DNA of 45,984 bases from Verrucomicrobium sp. BvORR034 (lineage in GTDB: Bacteria > Verrucomicrobiota > Verrucomicrobiia > Verrucomicrobiales > Verrucomicrobiaceae). The number at the start of each line of letters is the position of its first letter. Positions within the stretch are counted from its first letter, which is position 1. This document shows positions 25,407 through 33,990 of this stretch, in pieces. The notes under the pieces were generated by a model. The model did no database searches. It saw only the letters and a list, made by a program, of their open reading frames with translations, and was not told where the DNA came from. The DNA lies in assembly GCF_000739635.1 (NCBI RefSeq), contig NZ_BATQ01000181.1, positions 1 through 45,984 of the forward strand. Reading direction: 5' to 3'. Made by a program: the position numbers and the translations under genes.

Positions 25407-26340
25407 ATGACCCTGACAAAACAGATTCTTCTCAGTGCGATCGCAGCTGTGGGCTGCACGTTCAGCTTCAGCCTCACGATGGCGCAGGCACAGGATGCCC
25501 CGCCTCCGCCTCCTGCTGGTGAAGGCCAAGGCCGCCCCCCCTGGTGGGCCCGGCGGCCCAGGAGGTCCTGGGGGTCCAGGAGGCCCCGGTGGCGATTCCC
25601 GCGCCCGGCTGGAAGAGGCCTGGAAGAAGATGGACCTCAACGGCGACGGCAAGATTTCCAAAGAAGAGTTCACCACCAACGCCGTGAAGGAAGCCGAAGA
25701 CCGCTTCGGCAAGATGGACGCCAACAGCGATGGCTCCGTGGAGAAAGAAGAGGCCGAGCAGGCCGGACGTCGCCTGCGTGAAGAACGCGAACGCCAGGCT
25801 GGCCGTACCGGTGGCCCAGAGGGCAATCGCCCCCGCCCTGAGGGAGGTCGTCCCCCGGAAGGCACTCCTCCCGGACCTGGTGACCGCCCCGAAGGCTTCC
25901 GCCGTCCGCAGCAGGGTGGCCCTGAAGGCGGCCCCCAAGGTGGTCCCGGCCAGGGTCAGCGTTCCCCCGGTGAATCCGGTGGGGGTCGCGGCGGCCGCGG
26001 TGGCATGGGCATGGGCATGGGCGACTTCCTTCTGCGTATGGACACCAACAAAGATGGAAGCGTCTCCAAGGACGAGTACACGGCTGGCAACATGGAGCGC
26101 TTCGAGCAGCTGGACACCAACAAAGACGGCAAGGTGACCAAAGAAGAAACCGATGCTGCTGCCCAGCGCCTGCGCGAGCAGTTCGGCGGTGGCCGTGGTG
26201 AAGGTGGTCAGCGCGGAGAAGGTCGTGGCGAAGGCTTCCGCCGCCCTGAAGGTGGAGCCGGTGGCCCTGGCGGCGCTGGTGCTGGTGCCGAAGGCGGGGC
26301 CCGTCCCCGTCCGCAGCGCCCTGAAGGCGAGGCCAACTGA
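25407..26340 (+). pseudogene. Secreted EF-hand protein, frameshifted at a C7 run
   Basis: The signal peptide (MTLTKQILLSAIAAVGCTF and on to MAQAQDA) is read from ATG 25407. The rest of the protein is in another frame after seven Cs at 25535-25541. With six Cs one frame would run through, giving about 310 residues. The second part has a run of Gly-Gly-Pro, then EF-hand loops DLNGDGKISKEE, DANSDGSVEKEE, DTNKDGSVSKDE and DTNKDGKVTKEE. These pair up on either side of a long Gly/Pro/Arg-rich spacer with GGPEGGPQGG-like repeats. It would be a calcium-binding secreted protein. Either phase variation, true mutation or a homopolymer sequencing error explains the break. Confidence 0.8.
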
Positions 26341-26424
26341 TTCATTCAGCCAGCCGGACCGGTGTTCATCCGGTCCGGCCAAAAAAAGATCACTGGTAGT
26401 TGTGAGCTACCGGTTGTGTGAGAA

Positions 26425-26465
26425 GTGCCGCATTGGAGGGGGTCTCCAATGCGGCACTATTTTTT
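26425..26465 (+). terminator. Rho-independent terminator after the EF-hand gene
   Basis: A 14-bp perfect stem GTGCCGCATTGGAG/CTCCAATGCGGCAC with a 5-base loop is followed by TATTTTTT. It lies 85 bp after the EF-hand stop and before the convergent LLM gene. Confidence 0.88.
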
Positions 26466-26510
26466 ACACAGACTCTCCTGGAAAAAGGGGCCACTCCCAC
26501 CCCGCTGCCA

Positions 26511-27515
26511 TCACAGAGACTGGCGGATCTGGTGCACGATCTCGTAGGACCGCAGACGGGCCTCATGGCTGTAGATCATGGAGTGGACCATCAGCTCATC
26601 TGCCTGAGTCAGCTCCGCGTACTCGATGAGCTTTTCTTTCACCGTAGCGGCATCACCGATGATCGAGCCGCGCAGGAAGGGATTGCTGTGCAGGGTGCCC
26701 ATGACCAGCTCCACCTCCTCGCGATTCTCCAGCGGGGGCGGCAGTTGCATGGGCATGCCGCGAGCCAGATGCAGATGCGCCTGGTACTGGGAAGTGGCCA
26801 GTTGCTCCGCCTCCGCCACCGAGTCAGCGGCAAAGACGTTCACACACACCAGCGCATACGGCTTCTCCAGCGTGCCCGAAGGGCGGAAGTTGTTCCGGTA
26901 GATCTCCAACCCCGGCAGGACGTTATCCGGGGAGAAATGGCCCGCAGAGCCAAAGGACAACCCCAGTTGCCCGGCCAGTTGCGCGCTGAAGCCGCCGGAA
27001 CCCAGCAGCCACAGGGGGATGTGAGCGCCCGCCCCGGGCACGGCCCGCACCTTCTGCCCTGGCAGGACGGGGCGCAGGAAACTGCGCAGCACCTCCAGCT
27101 CCTGGGGGAAGTCCTCCCCGTTGCTGCCGTGGCTCTGCCGCAGAGCCCGCATCGTCACCTGATCGGTGCCAGGCGCCCGGCCCAGCCCCAGATCGATCCG
27201 GCCCGGGAAAAGCGCGTCCAGGGTGCCAAACTGCTCGGCAATCACCAGCGGAGCATGATTGGCCAGCATGATGCCGCCTGACCCCACCCGGATGGTCTTG
27301 GTGGCCGCTGCCACATGGCCAATGACGACCGCCGTGGCCGCAGAGGCGATCCCAGGCATGTTGTGGTGCTCCGCCAGCCAGTAACGCTGAAAGCCCCAGT
27401 CTTCCGCGTGGCGGGCCAGATCCGCACTGCGGCCCAGGGCTTCCGCCACGGTGCCGCCCTGGAGGACGGGTGAGAGATCGAGAACAGAAAACGGCAGGTC
27501 AGAAAGGGCAGGCAT
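26511..27515 (-). CDS. LLM-class flavin-dependent oxidoreductase
   Basis: The 334-residue protein belongs to the luciferase-like monooxygenase family, using FMNH2 and oxygen on an unknown substrate. It begins [15 protein letters not shown]. It contains [17 protein letters not shown] (the AEHH motif), [20 protein letters not shown] and [13 protein letters not shown], as in the group often named after YhbW/MsnO8. A TIM-barrel length of about 330 is normal. It stands alone, convergent to the EF-hand gene and 121 bp downstream of the NDH-2 gene on the same strand. Confidence 0.92.
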   Translation of the reverse strand: MPALSDLPFSVLDLSPVLQGGTVAEALGRSADLARHAEDWGFQRYWLAEHHNMPGIASAATAVVIGHVAAATKTIRVGSGGIMLANHAPLVIAEQFGTLDALFPGRIDLGLGRAPGTDQVTMRALRQSHGSNGEDFPQELEVLRSFLRPVLPGQKVRAVPGAGAHIPLWLLGSGGFSAQLAGQLGLSFGSAGHFSPDNVLPGLEIYRNNFRPSGTLEKPYALVCVNVFAADSVAEAEQLATSQYQAHLHLARGMPMQLPPPLENREEVELVMGTLHSNPFLRGSIIGDAATVKEKLIEYAELTQADELMVHSMIYSHEARLRSYEIVHQIRQSL

Positions 27516-27636
27516 GCAGGAGGCGGGAGTTCTTTACCATAAAGAACTACGCCTGCCGCCCCGGGAACGAGTGCAGAGGTGTTGACTCCTCCGTCCCACT
27601 CGCGCCTCACCTCACCTCACCGCCCGGACTCCCTGA

Positions 27637-28929
27637 TTAGGAATCGACCCCGGTGCCCCCGCTCTTCTGCCCCGTGATGAGCCGTGCGCCCTGATCGCGG
27701 GTGAAGTAGGACCACACCCAGATGAAAAAGACATGCACCCGGCTGCGCAGCCCGATGAGGAAGATTAAGTGGACAAAGACCCAAGCCATCCACGCCATCC
27801 AGCCGCTGAACTTGAGGAAATGCAGATCCGCCACGGCGCGATGCCGCCCAATGGTGGCCATGCTACCACGATCCCAGTAATTGAAAGCCTTGAGCGGCTG
27901 TCCGGCGATCTGGGCCAGAATATTGACCGCCGCCAGCTTCCCCTGCTGCATGGCCACAGGGGACACCCCTGGCAGCGGCTTGCCATCCTTGCCCGCGCAA
28001 TGCGCCGTATCACCGATCACATACACCTTCGGGTTGTCCTTCAGGTTCAGCTCCTTTTGCACCATGATGCGACCACTGCGGTCGAACTCGCCCGGGAGCT
28101 GCTTCACCAGCGGAGACGCGGCATTCCCCGCCGCCCAGATGACCGTGCGGGAGGGGATGTAGCCGCCGGGGATGGTGACTCCGTTGTCATCCAGCCCCTG
28201 CACCGCCACGCCCAGCTTCACCTCCACACCCAGATCCTTCAGTTGGGTCAGCGCCTTGGCAGAGAGCTTGGGGTCAAACACGGGCAGGACGCGGTCCGCC
28301 GCATCCAGCAGGATCACCTTGGCCTCGCGGGGATCGATGTGGCGGAAGTCGCGCACCATCGTCTCGCGGGCGATCTCGCTGATCGCCCCCGCCATTTCCA
28401 CCCCGGTGGGGCCCGCGCCCACCACCACAAAGGTGAGGAGCTTCTCCCGCTCAGCAGCATCGGTGGTCGCCTCAGCCTGCTCGAAGGCCATCAGCAGACG
28501 ACGACGGATGTTCAGCGCGTCGTCCAGAGTCTTGAGCCCGGGGGCAAAAGCCTCCCACTCCGGGTGCCCAAAGTAGGAGTGCCGCGCCCCGGTGGCGACG
28601 ATCAGGTAGTCGAAGGGGAACTTTTGCCCGCCCGCCGTGACCACTTTCTGCCCCAAGTCGATGTCCGTGACATCGGCCATGATGGTTTCCGTGTTCTTGG
28701 CGTGATGCAGGATGGAGCGCACCGGCTGGGCGATGTTCGCCGGGGAGAGCGCCGCAGTGGCCACCTGATAAAGCAGCGGCTGAAAGAGGTGGTGATTGGT
28801 CCGGTCCAGCAGCGTCACTTTCACCGGAGCCTTGTCCAGGGCCTTGGCGGCGGCAAGCCCGCCAAACCCGCCCCCGATGATGACGACACGGGGCTGGAGG
28901 GGGGATGGTTCTTCTTCCGTGGGATTCAT
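27637..28929 (-). CDS. ndh: NADH dehydrogenase type II (NAD(P)/FAD-dependent oxidoreductase)
   Basis: The 430-residue protein transfers electrons from NADH to quinone without pumping protons. It has a first Rossmann motif VVIIGGGFGGLAAAKAL for FAD, an NADH-binding motif FVVVGAGPTGVEMAGAI (about 165) and VYVIGDTAHC near 305. The C-terminal part is hydrophobic and Trp-rich (GWMAWMAWVFVHLIFLIG, then VHVFFIWVWSYFT), consistent with attachment to the inner membrane. It is divergent from the three-repeat secreted protein gene, with a 97-bp gap. Confidence 0.93.
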   Translation of the reverse strand: MNPTEEEPSPLQPRVVIIGGGFGGLAAAKALDKAPVKVTLLDRTNHHLFQPLLYQVATAALSPANIAQPVRSILHHAKNTETIMADVTDIDLGQKVVTAGGQKFPFDYLIVATGARHSYFGHPEWEAFAPGLKTLDDALNIRRRLLMAFEQAEATTDAAEREKLLTFVVVGAGPTGVEMAGAISEIARETMVRDFRHIDPREAKVILLDAADRVLPVFDPKLSAKALTQLKDLGVEVKLGVAVQGLDDNGVTIPGGYIPSRTVIWAAGNAASPLVKQLPGEFDRSGRIMVQKELNLKDNPKVYVIGDTAHCAGKDGKPLPGVSPVAMQQGKLAAVNILAQIAGQPLKAFNYWDRGSMATIGRHRAVADLHFLKFSGWMAWMAWVFVHLIFLIGLRSRVHVFFIWVWSYFTRDQGARLITGQKSGGTGVDS

Positions 28930-29026
28930 TCAGTAGGTCGTAGCATTTCCAGGGCCGAATCGCCTCCGGCACTTGGAGAAGCCTTTGTCAGTTGTCAGCA
29001 GGCCGAAGTTGTGATTACAACGGATC

Positions 29027-30160
29027 ATGAAAAATCTCCATGGCAGCTTTTTGCCCGTCCTTGCCGCAATTTTGATGTGGGGTGCCGCAGGTGCTGCCTT
29101 GGGGGATGAGTCTCCATTCAAATCAGCTACGTTTTGCCACGGGCTGCTGGATTCACAGGCGCCGAAAGACAAGGCGGAGGCATTCCACCCGGACGAGACG
29201 ATTTACCTCTCTGTGGAGCTCAAAGGTCGGCCCAAGACCGGCAAGGTGGCCACGCAGTTCCTCTTTCGCGACAATGTCATTGCTGAGGCCGAGGTGGACG
29301 TCGCCACCGTGAACAAGGGCATCCTGCTCTCCGCCGGGCAGAACACCTTTGCGGGCTTCAACCTTACGCATGATCAGCCCTTGCCCGTAGGCGACTGTTA
29401 CAGCGCCGTGGTCACCCTGGACGGCCAGCCTCTGGGCACCTTCCCCTTCCGCGTCAGCCCGCCCAAGGACGCCATCGTCAGCGAGCTGAAGTCCGTCACG
29501 CTCTCCAAAAGCCTGGATGACAAGAACCAGCCGGTGGACGTGACGCGGGAGTTCGACACCAAGGACAAAGTGATCTTCAGCGGCATCGCCGACCTCGGCC
29601 TGGGCACATGGATCGAAGTAGGCTGGGTGCTGGGCGGCATGACCGACTCCGAAGGCACCCGCAGCATCACGCTGAAGGAAAACAAGACCGGCTGCCCCTT
29701 TCGTTTTTCCTTTATCCCCAACGGCGGCTGGCCTGCAGGCACGCATGAGGCCGTGCTGCTCATGAACGGCAAAGAGGTCGCGCGCGAAAAGTTCACCATC
29801 AAGAACGGCCCCGCCCTCACCCAGACGGTGGAGACCACCTCCTTCAAGCTCTCCTCCGACGACGGCCGCGGCGGCCCGGGAGCCACCGTCAGTGCCTTCA
29901 CCCCGCAGGACAAGGTGCTGCACGCAGGCTGGGAGCTCAAACAACCCACCATGGTGAAGGGCATCCGCTTCGTCTGGACCGCCATCGAGGCCGGCTCCGC
30001 CAAGGACCAGGTCATCGCCACCGCCACCATTCCCTCAACGATCCATCAATCCATCAGCACCACCCTCAAGGCCAAGAACGGCCTGCCCAAAGGCAAGTTC
30101 AAGGTCGAGTTGTTTCAAGACGAACGCCTCGTGGATGGCCGGACGTTCGAGGTGAAATAG
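29027..30160 (+). CDS. Secreted protein with three beta-sandwich repeats
   Basis: The 377-residue protein has a signal peptide (MKNLHGSFLPVLAAILMWGA and on to ALG). The mature part appears to be three tandem copies of a domain of about 115 residues. Each begins with an F-x-x-x-D pattern followed by a beta strand (FHPDETIYLSVEL, FDTKDKVIFSGIA, FTPQDKVLHAGWE). Each has a Pro-x-G turn late in the unit (LPVGDCYSAVVTLDG, WPAGTHEAVLLMNG, LPKGKFKVELFQD) and ends with FPFRV, KFTI or TFEV. I do not recognise a named family. An adhesion or binding role is a guess. Confidence 0.7.
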   Translation: MKNLHGSFLPVLAAILMWGAAGAALGDESPFKSATFCHGLLDSQAPKDKAEAFHPDETIYLSVELKGRPKTGKVATQFLFRDNVIAEAEVDVATVNKGILLSAGQNTFAGFNLTHDQPLPVGDCYSAVVTLDGQPLGTFPFRVSPPKDAIVSELKSVTLSKSLDDKNQPVDVTREFDTKDKVIFSGIADLGLGTWIEVGWVLGGMTDSEGTRSITLKENKTGCPFRFSFIPNGGWPAGTHEAVLLMNGKEVAREKFTIKNGPALTQTVETTSFKLSSDDGRGGPGATVSAFTPQDKVLHAGWELKQPTMVKGIRFVWTAIEAGSAKDQVIATATIPSTIHQSISTTLKAKNGLPKGKFKVELFQDERLVDGRTFEVK

Positions 30161-30237
30161 GAGCAGGAGTGCCTGGTTAGGAGCGGCGCAGGAAACAACT
30201 GCGTCCAGTGTCGAAAGCGCCCCAGCCCACTGCAGGC

Positions 30238-30424
30238 GGGGCTCTGTTTGTAGTTCAAACTTTAGTTTGCCTCAGGCTACGACAGACCAGCTGAGGCAGT
30301 CCCGCATGCGGGACTGTACTCCGTACAGCTTCCAAAGCCTCCTGTATTGGTTGTTGTTCGGAGTACAGACTTCAGTCTGCTCAGGCGTGCTAAGGCGAAC
30401 TAAGGTCTGAACTACAAACAGCTT
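30238..30424. repeat. Composite family B palindrome element
   Basis: Holds the cores AAACTTTAGTTT (30258-30269) and AGACTTCAGTCT (30367-30378). Outer arms TGTTTGTAGTTCA (30245) and TGAACTACAAACA (30408) pair across the whole element, and CCCGCATGCGGG lies in the middle. The 334-bp gap before the dioxygenase gene otherwise has no gene. Confidence 0.8.
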
Positions 30425-30467
30425 CCAACAGCAATCCTGTGCGCGCCTGCGCATGTCCTCTCATGCG

Positions 30468-30496
30468 CCAGCTCAGATCTTGTGTCTTGTGTCTCT
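30468..30496 (-). repeat. AGAC-heptad repeat, copy A12, short form
   Basis: On the minus strand the TAG stop of the dioxygenase gene runs straight into AGACACAAGACACAAGATCT, then GAGCTGGCGC. Only two or three units remain. Confidence 0.8.
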
Positions 30497-31616
30497 AAAA
30501 CGGGTCCCTCCCGAGCAGTAACTCACTCACTTCACCCCCTGGCGGGCGCCCCCCTCCACCCCCCGGCCCCATGCCGCGTCCTGTAGGCGTGCCGAGGTTG
30601 GCTCCGGGAACTCGATACCCCACGAGATACGCCCCTTTCACCGAGGGCTTGTCCACATACAGTTCCAGGGTGCCTTCCTTCTCAGCCACCGTAATGTTGC
30701 GGTCCACCTTGCCCTCCACCGTGAGGGCAAAGGGCAGAGCCGCGTAACCCAGCGTACCGTGCGTGGGGTTGGCATACACTTCATAGGCATAGCCGGGATA
30801 GGCGGGCACGGCGATCTTCCAGCGTGATTTCGACGAACCCGAACCCACCGCTTCACCAGGGACAACAAGTTCGCCCCCAGGGGTGTTGGGATAGGACGGC
30901 TCCATGGCCGCGCTGCCCATGACGATGTCCCAGACTGTACTTTCCTCATCCCCGGCGGCGCCCGCCGCCTTGGTGAACTTCCGGATCAACGCTGCCCGCT
31001 GCACGGCATCCCGCACGCCGCCCAGCACACCGTCGTTGTCATTCTGCTGGGCCCAGAGCTTCCCGTTCAGATCATAGGAAGGCTCATCCCAGAAGAGCTG
31101 CGTGCAGGTGCGGATCTTCTCTCCGGGCAGCGTCACCGCCGCATGAATGTGCCGCGTGCGACCGCGATAGAGCCCGGCCTTGATGGTGCGGAAGCGATAC
31201 GCCCCGTCCTTGCCGGTGAGGAACTGGCCAAAGCCCGCGAAGTTCGGGTCAGACTTGGGATTGCGCACCGCCGTGGTGCTCTGGATGTATTCCCCGTGGT
31301 GATCCGCATGCCAGATCTCCACCAGGGCCCCGCGCACCGGCTTGCCGTTGCGATCCAGCACCCGGCCGGCCAGATGGGTGACCAGCCCCGTCGCAGGGGT
31401 CAGGCCATCGTTGAGCAGCACGAGGTCATTGTCCTTGTCCAGGGGGATGTTGTTGAACGGGGTGTTGGCCGGGTAGTAGGGCCCCTCCGTCAACTTGGCG
31501 GTGACCGTCAGCGCCTCGGCGAAGAGTCCGCTCACGGAGGAGAAAGCACCCGCGGCAGCAAGCTGGCCGAGAATGCGCCGACGGGTGGCAAGAGTGCGTG
31601 AGGTGACGAGGTGCAT
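30495..31616 (-). CDS. Tat-exported intradiol ring-cleavage dioxygenase family protein
   Basis: From ATG 31616 the protein has 373 residues. TRRRILGQLAAAGAF near the N-terminus is a likely twin-arginine signal. The core matches catechol/protocatechuate dioxygenases that open aromatic rings between two hydroxyls with Fe(III): KLTEGPYYP, VTHLAGRVLDRNGKPV, GALVEIWHADHHGEY and GLYRGRTRHIHAAV, with ligand candidates Y150, H156 and H158. The frame continues upstream to 31931, but that part overlaps the divergent gene start and lacks homology. A Gly-rich segment closes the protein. The exact aromatic substrate cannot be told. Confidence 0.87.
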   Translation of the reverse strand: MHLVTSRTLATRRRILGQLAAAGAFSSVSGLFAEALTVTAKLTEGPYYPANTPFNNIPLDKDNDLVLLNDGLTPATGLVTHLAGRVLDRNGKPVRGALVEIWHADHHGEYIQSTTAVRNPKSDPNFAGFGQFLTGKDGAYRFRTIKAGLYRGRTRHIHAAVTLPGEKIRTCTQLFWDEPSYDLNGKLWAQQNDNDGVLGGVRDAVQRAALIRKFTKAAGAAGDEESTVWDIVMGSAAMEPSYPNTPGGELVVPGEAVGSGSSKSRWKIAVPAYPGYAYEVYANPTHGTLGYAALPFALTVEGKVDRNITVAEKEGTLELYVDKPSVKGAYLVGYRVPGANLGTPTGRGMGPGGGGGRPPGGEVSELLLGRDPF

Positions 31617-31871
31617 GGCAGTGAGACAGGGCTGGAAGGGTGCGTGACGGCCCGGCTGGGCCATGCCGGGTAAAACCCGGCCTAATGCAAAAAGTCGTGC
31701 AGATTTCCCCCGGCACGCAGTTTTGCCAAAGAGCCCGGATGACAATGGGCTGGTACAATTGTATCTGAAGTCGGGAGGAAACGAGGAGCAATCCGCCACA
31801 AGTTCATCGAAGATGCCGCACCCTCCCCTCCCGGGTCGCAGCCTTTCCCCATCCGCCTTTCCCACTTGTTC

Positions 31872-33155
31872 ATGGAAACTACCATCAAGATCGCCCTGGT
31901 CGGCGCCGGCATGTTCGGCGGTGACGTGCATGCCCGTGCTTATGCCGACCTTCAGCGCTTCGGCATCGCCGGCCAGCTCGCCCGCGTGGGGTTGGATGCC
32001 TGGAGTCGCGACTTTGCCCTCATTCGTTTTGACCTCGTGGCCGTGGCCACCCGCTCACCCGGCTCCGCCGCCAAGGCCGCGGCCAGTTTCAAGGAAATGA
32101 CCGGGCGCGAACCCAAGGCCTATCACGGTGAAGCCCCGTGGGATGACATCCTGCGCGACTTCCCGGATCTGGACGTGATGGCCGTGGCCACGCCAGACCA
32201 TCTGCATACAGAGCCCATCCTGGCCGCCCTGGCCAAAGGCGTGCATGTGATGACAGAGAAGCCCATGTGCCTGAGCATTCACGAGGCGGATCAGATCATC
32301 GATCTCGCCCGCGAGAAAGGCTGCGTGGTGGCCGTGGACATGCACAAGCGCTACGACCCCGACCACCTGCGCATCAAGAACGACATCCAGAACCGCATCG
32401 GCGCGCCGCTCTACGGCACCGCTTATTTGGAAGAACCACTCGAGGTCAGCACCAGCACCTTCAAGTGGGTGGAAAGCAGCGATCCCTTCAGCTACGTGGG
32501 CCCGCACTGGACGGACCTGATCTACAGCTACTACCGGAGCAAGCCCGTCTCCCTCTCCGCCGTGGGCCAGAAGAAACGCCTCGTGCGCGATGGCATCAAT
32601 GCCTACGACGCCGTACAGGTGCGCGTGGAATTCGAGAACGGCATGAGCATCAACTTCCACAACAACTGGATCACGCCCGCCGACTTCGAAGCGCCCGTGA
32701 ACCAGGGCCACGAGATCGTCGGAGCCGATGGCAAGGTGGAAAGCGACCAACAGTACCGCGGCTTCCGCTTCTGGAACGCCGGCGGCGGCTCTCGCACCAG
32801 CAACAATCACTTCACCCGCGAAGTCGCCCGCCCCGATGGCACCAGCGGCTACCTGGGCTACGGCGTGGACAGCCTCACAGTCGGTCTTGCCGCCATCTGC
32901 CGCGTGAAGTTCCACGGCTCCACCCTGGATGACGTGGCCTCCATCTACCCCACCGCTGAAGACGCCCGCATCACCACCGCGATTGTGCACGCCGCCTCCG
33001 TGGTTCGCGACCTTAACTTCAAGTATCTCAACGAAGGCAACGGCGCCCCGGTGACCGCCCGCTTCGGCCCAGACGGCATCACCATCGTCGATCCCATGCG
33101 CGCCGCCGAAGGTCCGGAGAAGGTCTTCGAGAAATTGTATGACCGGGCGGTGTGA
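31872..33155 (+). CDS. Gfo/Idh/MocA family oxidoreductase
   Basis: The 427-residue protein is a NAD(P)-dependent sugar or inositol dehydrogenase-type enzyme. The Rossmann motif is IALVGAGMFGGDVHARAY (about 8-25), and the conserved Lys lies in HVMTEKPMCLS (about 130). The C-terminal half is the substrate-binding beta-sheet domain. No signal peptide is seen, so it is probably cytoplasmic. ATG 31872 is preferred to the TTG two codons earlier. It is divergent from the dioxygenase gene. A hairpin-headed AGAC repeat begins at the base after its stop. Confidence 0.9.
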   Translation: METTIKIALVGAGMFGGDVHARAYADLQRFGIAGQLARVGLDAWSRDFALIRFDLVAVATRSPGSAAKAAASFKEMTGREPKAYHGEAPWDDILRDFPDLDVMAVATPDHLHTEPILAALAKGVHVMTEKPMCLSIHEADQIIDLAREKGCVVAVDMHKRYDPDHLRIKNDIQNRIGAPLYGTAYLEEPLEVSTSTFKWVESSDPFSYVGPHWTDLIYSYYRSKPVSLSAVGQKKRLVRDGINAYDAVQVRVEFENGMSINFHNNWITPADFEAPVNQGHEIVGADGKVESDQQYRGFRFWNAGGGSRTSNNHFTREVARPDGTSGYLGYGVDSLTVGLAAICRVKFHGSTLDDVASIYPTAEDARITTAIVHAASVVRDLNFKYLNEGNGAPVTARFGPDGITIVDPMRAAEGPEKVFEKLYDRAV

Positions 33156-33210
33156 GCCCGCTGCGCGGGAGACAGAAGACTGGAAGACACAAGACGAAAG
33201 ACTTGAGCTC
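33156..33210 (+). repeat. AGAC-heptad repeat, copy A13, directly after a stop codon
   Basis: The head GCCCGCTGCGCGGG starts at the base after the TGA stop of the oxidoreductase gene (33153-33155). Five AGAC units follow, ending TTGAGCTCGCGG. Confidence 0.9.
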
Positions 33211-33289
33211 GCGGAGCTGTTGGAAGCGGCTTGCGGCAGGCCATCAGCCTGCCGCAGCTTGCAATGCGTTCAGCGCTCCACCTTCTGCC

Positions 33290-33637
33290 AAGGCATCTCC
33301 AACGCCAGTGTAGTTGTCGACGTGAGGAGGCACTAACTGAAGCTTATGTGAGGTCGCCCTCGCCACTGACCTCCGCACACCCACCGCCCCCGCTCTCACA
33401 CATCCGAGCGCACACCTTGGCCCATTGTTCCCCTTTCCTGCCGCAGCGCCACAGACCGGGAAATATGTGCCTCCTCACGTCGACAACTACATCGGCTTTG
33501 AGCGCGCTCCGACAGAGGGAACTGCGCTGAACCCATTGCGAGCTGAGGCAGGTTGAAAACCAAGTGAGCCCCACCAGCGCTGCCAACCCCCTCCGGTTCT
33601 AGGTCATTACGAGGGCCGCCTAAGCGGTGTCAAGCCA
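33290..33637. repeat. Two-copy element with 24-bp perfect inverted repeat, copy G2
   Basis: Arms at 33310-33333 and 33467-33490 are exact 24-bp reverse complements and are identical in sequence to those of copy G1. The spacer is 133 bp against 132. The half next to the right arm is well conserved between copies, while the half next to the left arm has diverged. Confidence 0.82.
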
Positions 33638-33647
33638 CCGGCACTCC

Positions 33648-33764
33648 GAAGACGCTTCGCGACACTCGCCAACGCTGGAGCAAACAATCCCCGTCTGGCA
33701 TCCCCACCCACACGACAGTGTCTTGGAGTGCCGGCGGCTCGACGCCGCTTTCGCCTGCCGGACA
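33648..33764 (+). repeat. Family H module, copy 2
   Basis: CGAAGACGCTTCGCGACACT at the left and TCTTGGAGTGCCGGCGGCTC at 33721, leading into CGACGCCGCTTTCGCCTGCC. Confidence 0.65.
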
Positions 33765-33990
33765 AATCTCCAGGCTACCCGCCTCCGCCTCCAGCCTGCC
33801 CCCCTGCAGCTTGCAATCGGCCATGCAGACCACGTAGCATGTTCCAACATCCTCCCTTCCGCCTGCCCGCCAGCTTCCCCTCCAGCCTGCACGCCCAAAA
33901 AATCCCCGTGTCCAATCTCCCCCGGTCCTGACTTATTCCACTGCCAGCCCCCTCGCTGGTGATCCTCACCCTCCCTCCCTTCCTCACACG

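Larger units (their letters stand above)
33211..33990. repeat. Repeat-filled gap before the FAD oxidoreductase gene
   Basis: No gene is supported. The gap holds a small palindrome (GCGGCAGGCCATCAGCCTGC, 33233), copy G2, a family H module and a C-rich stretch (33770-33990) with no recognised feature. Confidence 0.65.

Noticed and set aside
26352-26378. GCCGGACCGG/CCGGTCCGGC hairpin after the EF-hand gene considered as a terminator
   Set aside because: It is followed by A7 rather than T on the plus strand, and on the minus strand the T run precedes the stem. The true terminator is the hairpin at 26425.
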